Shown: positions 10,938-22,775, counted from the first letter of the stretch. The stretch: DNA of 64,000 nt from Gonocerus acuteangulatus (GCA_946811695.1 OX328130.1:70171973-70235972), one strand, 5' to 3'. The notes: generated from the sequence alone by a model not told the origin. Program-made: numbers and translations.

Positions 10938-11796
10938 AAAAGTCCGTCACGCAGGAGCTGCATAACTAAGCACTTTCCTCAGAATTTGGGTAGTGTAGAC
11001 TGCTTTCCAGAACAATTTGCTTAAAATATCCTACATAAATAAAATAAAAACGTGAATAGTTCTCATTTTGTAATGAGTAACTGATCAACTACGTAATAAA
11101 TACAAAAATCCTCATATTATCGTATTTTGATCTAACGCAGGAACAGGATACAGTCACTCTAGTGGTAGAAAGCGCTCCTTGCGGCGGCTTTGTGAACCTA
11201 CGTCTGCCGGCTTTTCTATTCAAATATATTACAAATTAAACCCCCGCTTTCCGATTGACCGATTCAGCTCATTTTTACAACACTTCTTTCTCATGAGTTA
11301 CCCACGACGTATACCGCGTTTCGTTACAATACAGCAGAAATTACGACCGGTATGAGTATATTAGGAATTTGGGTCAGGAGTAAACCCCCCCTTCTAATGA
11401 ACCGATATAGTTTATTTTTACAACACATATTTACCTGTGGATTAGCACTACGAATACCGAGTTTCGTCGAAATATACCAAAAATCACGGCTGGTAGTGGC
11501 GAATTGGTCCGGAGTAAACCCCCCCTTCTAATGAACCGATTTAGTTCATTTTTATATCTCACTTTTCTCTACCACTACGAATACCAAGTTTCGTTGAAAT
11601 ATAACAAATATTACGGCTGACATAGTCAAATAAGTGTTTTGGGTTCGGGGTAAACCCCCCCTTCCGGTGGACCGACTTTAGTGGTTAACGAACTCGTTCA
11701 ATCGTTTGCTAATTGAATGCTATATACCAAGTTTCGTGACGAAAAAACAAAAACTCTGGCCGCTATCGTGTTAACAGACACACATATATATATATA

Positions 11797-11880
<84 letters not shown>

Positions 11881-12014
11881 TATATATAAATTTTAACGGG
11901 GGTCATTTTCGGTGTCTACTAGGTAGGATCGATAAAGATTTGAGGAAATTTTTCAAAAATTCCGTCATGAGTCCAACCTCAATAGCTACTTTCCTTCGGA
12001 GGAAAGTGCTAAAA
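10938..12014 (-). mobile_element. HINE-like family 2, copy A
   Basis: The left end reads AAAAGTCCGTCACGCAGGAG, then AGCACTTTCCTC at 10969-10980. The right end has the inverted GAGGAAAGTGCT at 11999-12010 followed by AAAA. Inside are four diverged ~120-bp units with runs of C (TAAACCCCCCCTTC) and a (TA)n tract at 11788-11886. The hairpin CTTTCCTTCGGAGGAAAG lies just inside the right end. Copies B (38864-40091) and C (55597-56871) share both ends. The strand is set so that the CGGACTTTT end is the 3' end. It is inserted into the tandem repeat that continues at 12016: the empty version, GGATTGCTAAAACGTGACAG, is seen at 12111-12130. Confidence 0.7.
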
Positions 12015-12015
12015 C

Positions 12016-12360
12016 GTGACAGAGCCACTAAGCTGACCCCTTAGGGATTGTTAAACCATAGTGTGTATAGAGGTATAGCCATCGGGGATGAAGCATACAG
12101 GCTGCTAGGATTGCTAAAACGTGACAGAGCCACTAAGCTGACCCCTTAGGGATTGTTAAACCCTAGTGTGTATAGAGGTATAGCCATCGGGGATGAAGCA
12201 TCCAGGCTGCTAAGATTGACAGAGCCACTAAGCTGACCCCTTAGGGATTGTTAAACCCTAGTGTGTATAGAGGTATAGCCATCGGGGATGAAGCATACAG
12301 GCTGCTAGGATTGACAGAGCCGCTAAGCTGACCCCTTAGGGATTGTTAAACCCTAGTGTA
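12016..12360. repeat. Tandem repeat, ~95-105-bp unit, about 3.5 copies
   Basis: Units start with GACAGAGCCACTAAGCTGAC near 12018, 12123, 12218 and 12312 and include GGTATAGCCATCGGGGATGA. A fragment of one unit precedes the HINE-like element at 10898-10937, so the array once extended there. Confidence 0.85.
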
Positions 12361-12479
12361 TAGAGTGTCTGACAGACAGCAGACAAACAGACGAAAATTC
12401 TAAAACTCTTTGTTTTGGGTACTATTGCGTTGATAAAGGCCCCCAATAGTATTTTTTCTGATATATCTTCCATGTACGG

Positions 12480-13500
12480 ACAGTGATCCGTTTGAATTTT
12501 ATTGTATGTATAGATAGATAACAGCTGGTAGCGGCATGTTGGTAGTTTGGATCCAGAGTAAACCTCCCCCCCCCTCCTAATTGAGTTTATTTTCACAACA
12601 TATTTTTCTATTAATATTTCCAAAACGAATAACGAGTTTCGTTCAAATACTACAATAATTGCGGCCGTTTTTGGGCGAATAACTACTTTGGGTCCGGAGT
12701 AAACCCCTCTCCAGATGAACCAATTTTGCTGGTTAACGAACTCGTTCAATCGTTTGCTAGGGTAATACTACGACTATACTGTATAATATCAGTACCTTGG
12801 AAGAGTAAGAGCGAATCAGAAAAATCAACTTTTTTTTATATATTTTATTTTCTGATTCAGAAAAATGCAAGTAACATGACGCTTCGCCTTGTTTCTCTGG
12901 TTCTCATTTAGTTCTCTCACAGTTTCAAGTTAAAGTGAATAGCACAATCATCATGAAAAATTCAATGTCCTATTTCAAGGGCGAAACCCGGGTCCGATAT
13001 ATTGTTACCCATAAATAACTCGTAAATATTATAATTAAAACATTGAATCTGAATTGCATACTCTTTCAATCAGCATCCCATAGAGGAAACGTTCTCCCTT
13101 CCTATCCTGAAGCACTTCTAGAACTTTTAACTTCGATTTCCCAACATCCGGAATTCGTGATTCGCCCTTACTCATCCAAGGACCTGCCTGATATGTTTCG
13201 TGACGAAAAGCGAAAAACTCTGGTGTGTATCGTGTTAACGATAGTTCATGAAATGTTCGACGTGATTCACTACATTGGCATAACTTTTTTATTTATGAAT
13301 CGATCGAAATGAAACAAACACTAAATGTTAAGTAAAGCTTACCAAAATATATTAGTGAAAACCGCAACTAAATCGGATTAGCTGTTTCTGAGATTAGCGC
13401 GCTGAGACAAACATTCTAAAAATCTTTGTTTTGGGTACTGTTGCGTTGATGGTATTTTCCCCATTTATCTTCCATGTACAGACAGCGATCCGTAAGACTA
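12480..13500. repeat. Partial HINE-like family 2 segments and a coding-like stretch
   Basis: 12520-12770 and 13190-13480 carry family 2 pieces (GTTAACGAACTCGTTCAATC; TTTCGTGACGAAAAGCG). Between them, at 13062-13200, a frame is open after the acceptor-like CTCTTTCAATCAG and includes HRGNVLPSYPEALLELLTSI. It might be an exon of the same unidentified gene as 9856-15392, but it runs into the family 2 repeat and has no good donor. Confidence 0.35.
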
Positions 13501-13732
13501 CGATTATATGTACAGATGAAAAATGCACAGCTAATATGAAAGAGCCGTGAATGAAATTAAGTTGGACTAAGAATCTATAGTTGCTAGAATCTTAACGAAA
13601 AGCACATCGAATATAGAGGTGGCTCTATATCGCTTTGAATGTTTAGCCATATGGTGAATGGAACTAATTTACTGAGATCAGGCACCGTTGCACAACTGAG
13701 TCCGATGCACGTGGTCACTGCCTAGGCAGGGA

Positions 13733-14596
13733 GGTTGTTAGCCGAGGATTTTTCCACGAGGCCTTGGTCGGAACAAGGCCGAGGTTCTTGCTTATTGGCC
13801 GAGGTGCTTATTAATTGATGATAACATATAGCACGACGGGAACCGTGCTGTAATAAACTGCACAAAATTATATACATAGTAGCGTTAATTTTGATGTTAC
13901 ATTATTTAATGTGATAAAATAACTTATCTGCAGTGACGAAACACGCACATTCACCTAGTTATGAATAAACACGCAATAAATAGCAAAATTTAACTTTATT
14001 TATTGATTAACTAGTAAAATTAGGTTAGCAATGCAAGTTCCTCGCAAAACAAGCATAAGGTACAACATCAAAATATTATTATTTTTTTTTATTCCAAGCT
14101 TCTCAAAAACACCAGTTATAAAAACTATATGGAAACCTGGAATTCCTGGGAATTGGACTTTTTATTAAACACCTCCAAGACCCGAGTTAAACTGAGATTA
14201 GGCTAAACAGGCCTGCATATGCCTTAGTCTAATGCCCCCACTCCAAGAAGGAGCCGATATTAGCAAAAGAATGGACGAAGCTGACTAGCTGAAGGTTAGT
14301 GGATGTAATAACGCTAACTGAGGACTAGCTAGTCTTGAGCTAGCTAGTAGAGCTTGTCTCCGCTGAGGAATTACAGCTGGCTTGAGGAATTGGACCAGGA
14401 CTCTAGATTTTATTAAGGCCGAGGGAGAAGACAACAACTCCAAACCTTCCCTTAAAACCTTACATTTCCTCGCTCTTATCTCTCTCTTGCTGTCTCTCTC
14501 TACCTCCTCTACGTCATCGCTCTGTCTCTCTCTCGCTGTTGTTAGCTGAGGATTTTTCCACGGGGCCTTGGTCGGAAACAAGGCCGAGGTTCTTGG
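13733..14596. repeat. Duplicated interspersed segment, copy 1, with flanking 58-bp direct repeats
   Basis: 13806-14537 is nearly identical to 20634-21490. It is bounded by direct repeats at about 13733-13790 and 14538-14596 that share GAGGATTTTTCCACG and CCTTGGTCGGAA. The segment ends in a CT-rich tract. It could be part of an LTR element, but no coding region or clean TG...CA ends with a duplication were found. Confidence 0.7.
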
Positions 14597-14676
14597 CAAA
14601 GGAGACGTATTGAATTAATCCTTTGCAGTGTACGTTTAAGTAAATACTACCTTGTAACGTTGTTTTTTTTTTACAG

Positions 14677-14720
14677 TTTATGACGATCCTCAAGCTCCCA
14701 ACGAGCCTTCAATACTCCAG
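14677..14720 (+). CDS. Possible 44-bp host exon (GC-AG donor), unidentified
   Basis: A very strong acceptor (a run of T then ACAG) precedes it, and CCAG/GCAAGT follows, which is the classic GC-AG donor context. The open frame encodes YDDPQAPNEPSILQ (entry phase 1, exit phase 0). If the donor is ignored, the frame stops at TAG 14733-14735. The exit phase fits the exon proposed at 15249. Confidence 0.35.
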
Positions 14721-15248
14721 GCAAGTCTATTCTAGAAGGCACTTAGGGAGGATATTAGAGGCTCAAGTAGTAACATGTAGGACGCCATCTTAATATGGGT
14801 TCCTCGGTTATAAGTAGCCCCGAACAGGTGGTATGGAAGCCACGAAACATGTAGGGCATCTATTACATAAAGTAATACAAGCAAAAGTGCTATTTTTCTA
14901 ATGACCTATGCCACATAAACCAAAAAAGTTAATGAAATTTCTCTTATGTATTTTAACAACCGGAATACATAACATAATGAGATGCGAATAGATAGCAGTG
15001 GAGGTGATCAGGGCCTCCGAGAGGTATTACTGGCCTCCTAACCACTTCCTACATTAACATTACCAAAAACTATTAATGGAATTATTTAAAACTGACATTT
15101 ATCTGAAAATAAAATTAAATACATTTGACGGGCGTGCAGCAATAAGGAGGCAGCTTCTTTTTTCACATTTTTGGCAAATTAAAAAACCGTTTTAAATTTT
15201 AGTTTCTTTCAAGAATTTTGGAAAAATCTCTAATTTCCCTTTGAACAG

Positions 15249-15392
15249 GAGTATGTCCAAGTATCTCAGTTAGTTGACCATAATTTAGCTCATGGTAAAC
15301 CATTGGTCATTCTCCCCCTCCCGCAGGCATTATTGCTGCCAAAGAGCGGAAAGAGTGAAACCTCCAAATTCCAAAGATCTCAACTATTTTTG
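15249..15392 (+). CDS. Possible 144-bp host exon, unidentified
   Basis: The acceptor is ATTTCCCTTTGAACAG and the donor is TTTTTG/GTATAT. One frame is open through all 48 codons and includes EYVQVSQLVDHNLAHGKPLV and PKSGKSETSKFQRSQ (phase 0 at both ends). It would follow the 14677-14720 exon in frame. No family is recognised. The alternative is a chance open frame; the strong acceptor and ordinary composition favour an exon. Confidence 0.4.
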
Positions 15393-15865
15393 GTATATAT
15401 TACATTCTAAAGATGGACTGATTTTACATTTTGATCAAATGATTCTTTTTCTCCAATTTGCTGATTGCGCTCGATACAACGCCCACTGGATCCGAGCGTT
15501 GTTTGCGTTGAACGATAGTGTTGAAAGGGGATGCTGTTTGTTCTAGATAGGGAGGTGGTGTCTGTTGCTGGCATACAATAGGAAAGTTGCATAACTCCAC
15601 AATCTAGGGTTGCTTTTGACAGTATGCTTACCTTCAGTGTAGCGTCGCCTCTTCTCTCTACCATCTGCAAACAAAGACATTCACTCATCAATATCATCAA
15701 TGGAAAACAATTATCTACAATCTATATACAGAGGAATAACATTTATGGAGCCATTGTATAATATAATTGACTTGGTTCCACCATTGCCAAAATAGGCTTT
15801 CACATATCAAGCAGAAGAAACTTGACAAACGCCAAGCACTAACGTCACTACCTAATGCTAAGTTC

Positions 15866-16515
15866 ACACGCTCAAGCGTTTAAACTTTAAATAAAAATTT
15901 AAACAACTGGCAGCGATATTGGCAACTTACACGAGACAACAAACTCAGAGAAATTAAACATACAGTTGAAGCTTGGTCATCAAGCTCACGGGATGTGAGA
16001 CGAGAAGAAGTAGTCTTATGTCGTTTAAGAATCGGACATACTTTAATCACACACTCGTTTTTAATGACTAAAACTGAAAAACCTACTTACAGACAGTGTA
16101 ACTTACCTCTAACAGATAAAAACACATATTGACACAATGTAGAAGACGTGATTACTTACAATTACCTCACGACATGACTGAACTTTTTATAGAGGGTGGC
16201 CAATCGATAAACACTATCTTTCAACATCTAAAACACACACAGCTATACAACAAGATTTAATTTTAGACTCTAAAGTTACTTCTGATATTTGGTAGCATTG
16301 GTGAAAAGATAATTTTCATTATAATTATTTGTTATTTTAAATTAATTTTATTTTCACTTAATCGTGATTTATATGCGTTAGTGTATGAATTCATATGTAT
16401 GTACATGTGTATAACATGAATTACACATAGTGTATAAAAGCAATGTATATGCATGTGTTGTTCACATGCATATACATCTGTAATGTAAATAGTAATGTTT
16501 TAATATATATACATG

Positions 16516-16586
<71 letters not shown>

Positions 16587-16798
16587 TGCATACTTATAAC
16601 TGTTATAATTATTTGTAAAATACTTTTATTGTAAATTAATGTTTTTACTTTATATGAAATATCAATAAGAAATTGTAACAACTGTTTAATTATAAGAACA
16701 CATTTGTAATTATCGAGCGAATCGTCTGCGTTATGAGAGTCTTGATAATAAATAAATAAATAGATAAATAAAAAAATAAAAAGAAACACGCTCAAGCG
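15866..16798 (+). mobile_element. 5'-truncated Jockey-clade LINE with 13-bp target-site duplication
   Basis: ACACGCTCAAGCG occurs at 15866-15878 and again at 16786-16798, flanking the insertion. The + strand frame encodes the region after RNase H: NNWQRYWQLTRDNKLREIK and REEVVLCRLRIGHTLITHS, then a damaged Cys motif with stops. This matches the C-terminal part of Jockey-type ORF2. A (TA)n tract occupies 16518-16580 in the 3' part, and the tail is (AATA)n-like at 16746-16780. Most of ORF2 is missing, as expected from incomplete reverse transcription. Confidence 0.8.
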
Positions 16799-16960
16799 AT
16801 TTGTTTAAACTGGTTTGCCAATAAATACAAATAAACTTACAGAAAATGAACCGACGTTAAGTTTGTCTTCAACAATAGTGAAGCGAGGAACCCTAAATAC
16901 TGGGTTTTCTCATAGACAAATATAGTGGCGTACGTGGTTATAATGTTTCTTTTTTGAATA

Positions 16961-19900
16961 ATGGAATATTTTTACGAAGACCTAATTATTGCGACGGCTG
17001 CGGTAGGCATAATAAAAAATAAATTGAAGGTGAAAAAAAAAAAATGGTCAAAACCATGGTTGTTATAAAGAGATTCGTTTTCTCATACAAATTTAATTGC
17101 TAAATTACGCAATGACCCTGATGATTTTCGCCAATACTTGCATTTGGATGAAGTCACATATGAGCATTTGCTAAATTACGCAATGACCCTGATGATTTTC
17201 GCCAATACTTGCATTTGGATGAAGTCACATATGAGCATTTGCTAAATTACGCAATGACCCTGATTATTTTCGCCAATACTTGCATTTGGATGAAGTCACA
17301 TATGAGCATTTGCTAAATTACGCAATGGCCCTGATGATTTTCGCCAATACTTGCATTTGGATGAGGTCACATATGAGCATTTGCTAAATTACGCAATGAC
17401 CCTGATGATTTTCGCCAATACTTGCATTTGGATGAAGTCACATATGAGCATTTGCTAAATTACGCAATGACCCTGATTATTTTCGCCAATACTTGCATTT
17501 GGATGAAGTCACATATGAGCATTTGCTAAATTACGCAATGACCCTGATGATTTTCGCCAATACTTGCATTTGGATGAAGTCACATATGAGCATTTGCTAA
17601 ATTACGCAATGACCCTGATGATTTTCGCCAATACTTGCATTTGGATGAAGTCACATATGAGCATTTGCTAAATTACGCAATGACCCTGATGATTTTCGCC
17701 AATACTTGCATTTGGATGAAGTCACATATGAGCATTTGCTAAATTACGCAATGACCCTGATTATTTTCGCCAATACTTGCATTTGGATGAAGTCACATAT
17801 GAGCATTTGCTAAATTACGCAATGACCCTGATGATTTTCGCCAATACTTGCATTTGGATGAAGTCACATATGAGCATTTGCTAAATTACGCAATGGCCCT
17901 GATGATTTTCGCCAATACTTGCATTTGGATGAAGTCACATATGAGCATTTGCTAAATTACGCAATGACCCTGATGATTTTCGCCAATACTTGCATTTGGA
18001 TGAAGTCACATATGAGCATTTGCTAAATTACGCAATGACCCTGATGATTTTCGCCAATACTTGCATTTGGATGAAGTCACATATGAGCATTTGCTAAATT
18101 ACGCAATGACCCTGATGATTTTCGCCAATACTTGCATTTGGATGAAGTCACATGTGAGCATTTGCTAAATTACGCAATGACCCTGATGATTTTCGCCAAT
18201 ACTTGCATTTGGATGAAGTCACATATGAGCATTTGCTAAATTACGCAATGACCCTGATGATTTTCGCCAATACTTGCATTTGGATGAAGTCACATATGAG
18301 CATTTGCTAAATTACGCAATGACCCTGATTATTTTCGCCAATACTTGCATTTGGATGAAGTCACATATGAGCATTTGCTAAATTACGCAATGACCCTGAT
18401 TATTTTCGCCAATACTTGCATTTGGATGAAGTCACATATGAGCATTTGCTAAATTACGCAATGACCCTGATGATTTTCGCCAATACTTGCATTTGGATGA
18501 AGTCACATATGAGCATTTGCTAAATTACGCAGTGACCCTGATGATTTTCGCCGATACTTGCATTTGGATGAAGTCACATATGAGCATTTGCTAAATTACG
18601 CAATGACCCTGATTATTTTCGCCAATACTTGCATTTGGATGAGGTCACATATGAGCATTTGCTAAATTACGCAATGACCCTGATGATTTTCGCCAATACT
18701 TGCATTTGGATGAAGTCACATATGAGCATTTGCTAAATTACGCAATGACCCTGATGATTTTCGCCAATACTTGCATTTGGATGAAGTCACATGTGAGCAT
18801 TTGCTAAATTACGCAATGACCCTGATGATTTTCGCCAATACTTGCATTTGGATGAAGTCACATATGAGCATTTGCTAAATTACGCAATGACCCTGATGAT
18901 TTTCGCCAATACTTGCATTTGGATGAAGTCACATATGAGCATTTGCTAAATTACGCAATGACCCTGATTATTTTCGCCAATACTTGCATTTGGATGAAGT
19001 CACATATGAGCATTTGCTAAATTACGCAATGACCCTGATTATTTTCGCCAATACTTGCATTTGGATGAGGTCACATATGAGCATTTGCTAAATTACGCAA
19101 TGACCCTGATGATTTTCGCCAATACTTGCATTTGGATGAAGTCACATATGAGCATTTGCTAAATTACGCAATGACCCTGATGATTTTCGCCAATACTTGC
19201 ATTTGGATGAAGTCACATATGAGCATTTGCTAAATTACGCAATGGCCCTGATGATTTTCGCCAATACTTGCATTTGGATGAAGTCACATATGAGCATTTG
19301 CTAAATTACGCAATGACCCTGATGATTTTCGCCAATACTTGCATTTGGATGAAGTCACATATGAGCATTTGCTAAATTACGCAATGACCCTGATGATTTT
19401 CGCCAATACTTGCATTTGGATGAAGTCACATATGAGCATTTGCTAAATTACGCAATGACCCTGATGATTTTCGCCGATACTTGCATTTGGATGAAGTCAC
19501 ATATGAGCATTTGCTAAATTACGCAATGACCCTGATGATTTTCGCCAATACTTGCATTTGGATGAAGTCACATATGAGCATTTGCTAAATTACGCAATGA
19601 CCCCGATGATTTTCGCCAATACTTGCATTTGGATGAAGTCACATATGAGCATTTGCTAAATTACGCAATGGCCCTGATGATTTTCGCCAATACTTGCATT
19701 TGGATGAAGTCACATATGAGCATTTGCTAAATTACGCAATGACCCTGATGATTTTCGCCAATACTTGCATTTGGATGAAGTCACATATGAGCATTTGCTA
19801 AATTTAATCACACCTATGATTTCAAAAGCAGACTCTGTTATCAGACCTTCTATTAACTCCTCATAAACGCCTTTTAGCTTCGCTGCCATTTTTGGCAACA

Positions 19901-19980
19901 GGAAGAAGTAATGCTGACTTCAAATTTCCATCACACGAAGCAATTTACACTGCATTAAAAGACATCCATATAATGGTAAG
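16961..19980 (+). pseudogene. PIF/Harbinger (HARBI1-like) transposase pseudogene expanded by an internal satellite
   Basis: The reading starts at ATG 16961 (MEYFYEDLIIATAAVG), continues with WSKPWLL and a stop, then LIAKLRNDPDDFRQYLHLDE and VTYEHLLN. These resemble the HARBI1 N-terminal region (basic Trp motif, then FRxxLRxxxxxFxxLL). The coding segment KLRNDPDD...EHLL is then repeated 38 times at 71 bp; since 71 is not a multiple of three, each copy shifts the frame. After the array the gene resumes at 19797 with LITPMISKADSVIRPSI and, one frame away, RLLASLPFLATGRSNADFKF and EAIYTALKDI, the next HARBI1 blocks. The nuclease core beyond is absent. No terminal repeats were identified. Confidence 0.75.
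17099..19796 (+). repeat. 71-bp satellite array, 38 units, made from transposase coding sequence
   Basis: Units of exactly 71 bp start GCTAAATTACGCAATGACCC. The distance from first to last start (2698 bp) equals 38 x 71. Units differ only at a few shared sites (GATGATTTT/GATTATTTT, GAAGTC/GAGGTC, ATATGAG/ATGTGAG, AATGACC/AATGGCC, GCCAATAC/GCCGATAC), which shows recent, homogenised amplification. Confidence 0.95.
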
Positions 19981-20213
19981 ATTATATTGTGAAGATATTT
20001 AACATTGCGGTCACTTTGCCCTTGATAACAAGGAAACGACTTATATTTTTCAATAATTTCAGAGGTAGAATTTTTCTCTTTCGACACCTACTATATATTT
20101 GTGAAATATCACTCTATCACTCACTGACCTATCATCGCCCGGCCCAAACCACCTGACAGAAAAATTGGAAATTTTGCATGGACACTCCCTTTAGCATGTA
20201 GACACTCGCTAAG

Positions 20214-20295
<82 letters not shown>

Positions 20296-20633
20296 TTCAA
20301 ATTTTTAGTTGGTTAGAAGAGGCAAGCATTGGCAGCATGCGTTGCTAGGATAACAGGTCAGCTGTTTGAGTACTGTATTTATTTCATAATATTATTTCTA
20401 TTTGAGCTTCACTTCAACTATGATGGCAGACCTTGAATTACTAGAAATAAACTGTGATTTTGCCCCTCATTGAGTTTACCCTGTACCTGCTGATGGTCCA
20501 TCCGAGGAAATAATAACGCCAACCCTTAAACTCCTGTGACTGATAACCTATAGATAACGGGTTATCTCTAGATTATCTGTTTCCTGACCTGGTCTGGAGC
20601 GCACCAATTTCCAGAAAAATTATACTTTGATTA
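19981..20633. other. Non-coding; includes a ~74-bp poly(T) tract
   Basis: An almost pure T run covers about 20219-20292 and could be the tail of a - strand retroposon or an assembly-sensitive homopolymer. No source element or gene is recognised in the remainder. Confidence 0.6.
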
Positions 20634-21604
20634 CTTATTAATTGATGATAACATATAGCACGACGGGAACCGTGGTGTAATAAACTGCACAAAATTATAT
20701 ACATAGTAGCGTTAATTTTGTTGTTACATTATTTAATGTGATAAAATAACTTATCTGCAGTGACGAAACACGCACATTCACCTAGTTATGAATAAACACG
20801 CACATTCACCTAGTTATGAATAAACACGCACATTCACCTAGTTATGAATAAACACGCACATTCACCTAGTTATGAATAAACACGCACATTCACCTAGTTA
20901 TGAATAAACACGCAATAAATAGCAAAATTTAACTTTATTTATTGATTAACTAGTAAAATTAGGTTAGCAATGCAAGTTCCTCGCAAAACAAGCATAGGGT
21001 ACAACATCAAAATATTATTATTTTTTTTTTATTCCAAGCTTCTCAAAAACACCAGTTATAAAAACTATATGGAAACCTGGAATTCCTGGGAATTGGACTT
21101 TTTATTAAACACCTCCAAGGCCCGAGTTAAACTGAGATTAGGCTAAACAGGCCTGCATATGCCTTAGTCTAATCCCCCCACCCCAAGAAGGAGCCGAGAT
21201 TAGCAAAAGAATGGACGAAGCTGACTAGCTGAAGGTTAGTGGATGTAATAACGCTAACTGAGGACTAGCTAGTCTTGAGCTAGCTAGTAGAGCTTTTCTC
21301 AGCTGAGGAATTACAGCTGGCTTGAGGAATTGGACCAGGACTCTAGATTTTATTAAGGCCGAGGGAGAAGACAACAACTCCAAACCTTCTCTTAAAACCT
21401 TACATTTCCTCGCTCTTATCTCTCTCTTGCTGTCTCTCTCTACCTCCTCTACGTCATCGCTCTCTCTCTCTCTCTCTCTCTCGCTGTCTCTCTCTACCTC
21501 CCCTACGTCATCGCTCTCTCTCTCCCTGAGTCCCCTCTCTCTGGAACTACTTCCCCCTGTGTTTTTTTTTTTTTATTTTCTTCCCGGCAGGGAACACACC
21601 ACTG
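20634..21604. repeat. Duplicated interspersed segment, copy 2
   Basis: It matches 13806-14537 closely from CTTATTAATTGATGATAAC to the CT-rich tract. In this copy a 28-bp unit containing GCACATTCACCTAGTTATG is present five times (20771-20910) but once in copy 1. The CT-rich tract is also longer (21408-21545), and the match ends there. Confidence 0.75.
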
Positions 21605-21754
21605 CTAGTACATGATCAAACGGGAAGGAGGCCTGGGTACTGATTAACAAAAATGGTTCTGAAAAGATTATCTATGGGACGATATAAGTCAAAGTGCTCA
21701 AAACTTCGAAAGTTGTTGCACCAATGCAAAGCTTACCAAACCACATAGTGCATC

Positions 21755-21985
21755 AAAATCTTCGTGGTGTCTTCGTTCATGGGTTGGATTCGGCTTCCCT
21801 GACCGTCCCTACGCCAACCCAGCTTTTAAATAATTTATTAATGGGTAGCTTGGTGCTAATAACCCCTTGTCGAAGCAACAAGGGGAACATCAGGCGGTCG
21901 GAGCATAGTACCAACCACACAATATCCTGCCGTATGGTCATGAATCAGATACCTCTATAGTATCTGCCCCTCAGGGCCCCTGTTA
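21755..21985 (+). mobile_element. SINE family B, body only
   Basis: The segment from GTGTCTTCGTTCATGGGTTG to CTATAGTATCTGCCCCTCAG matches the body of the SINE at 60435-60758 in inverse orientation. The tRNA-like head is not recognisable upstream. Confidence 0.7.
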
Positions 21986-22775
21986 AGGGAATGATATATA
22001 AATATGAAAAACACCTTATTTAGGAGGCTATCAGGTCAATAGAGGGTATAAAAATGTTTTGATAAAGCTTCAGATGAAGTACTGCAGATGTGGCTTGGCT
22101 CCTGACCAAGTTTGCGGTGGTGGGGGACTTGGAAATAGCTCCAACAGGTGAGCCTCGAGGCTCAGCTCAGCAAAATTCTAATTCCCCACTTCAGAGTATT
22201 TATGAGTTGCAAAAGGGAATTTTCTTAGAGAAATAGAGAAGGCAAATTTCCATCCGGCAGCGAGAAGTCCGTCCTTAACCGGTGAATAGTCTCAAACTTT
22301 TGATTCTCATTAAACTTGTTCAAAGATTTAGAATACTTAAGTTTCTTGGAAATTCTCCGAATGTGCTTTAATTTTTTTGGAACAGAAATAGTTACACCTT
22401 AAGCAGATTCCTAAGAATTTTGAAAAACCATTTTAAGACATATCATTGTTGCCTACTGAAATTTGTTGGAAGTGATAATGAGGTAAATTATTAAAACTGA
22501 TATAAATTGCAAATAAAGAAAAGAATAATAATGAAACAAATGTTAGTAAAATAAATACTGTCAAGAAACTCAACGCCCTCAGACTCAATACATTTCTAAG
22601 TATATCGCAGAGAAGGCCATGAAAATCTATTTGGTTTTTAGCGGCTTGGTGAAAATGTTTTTAATAGAACGAATTTAAGCACAAACCGCGCATTCAGACC
22701 TAGATGCACTTTTAAATAAATAAGAATGGATGAGATGATTGTATCCGCCATTTTTTTTTATAATGGCGTGTCAAT
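21986..22775. other. Non-coding spacer; no feature seen
   Basis: No gene, long repeat or shared family was recognised on either strand. Confidence 0.4.

Noticed and set aside
13733..14596. LTR retrotransposon with paired LTRs
   Set aside because: The 58-bp flanking direct repeats are too short and lack TG...CA ends, and no gag or pol sequence lies between them.
15632..15664. A 33-bp micro-exon on the - strand (TTTGTTTGCAG before it, AAG/GTAAGC after it)
   Set aside because: The splice signals are excellent, but no partner exons are seen on the - strand and a + strand gene is more likely here.
16443..16795. Open frames rich in Tyr-Ile repeats (also at 24225, 29567, 33720-34103, 45020, 62241)
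   Set aside because: They are translations of (TA)n and (TG)n microsatellites.
17099..19796. CRISPR-like array
   Set aside because: Units abut without unique spacers and are derived from coding sequence. The same holds for the arrays at 51481 and 53718.
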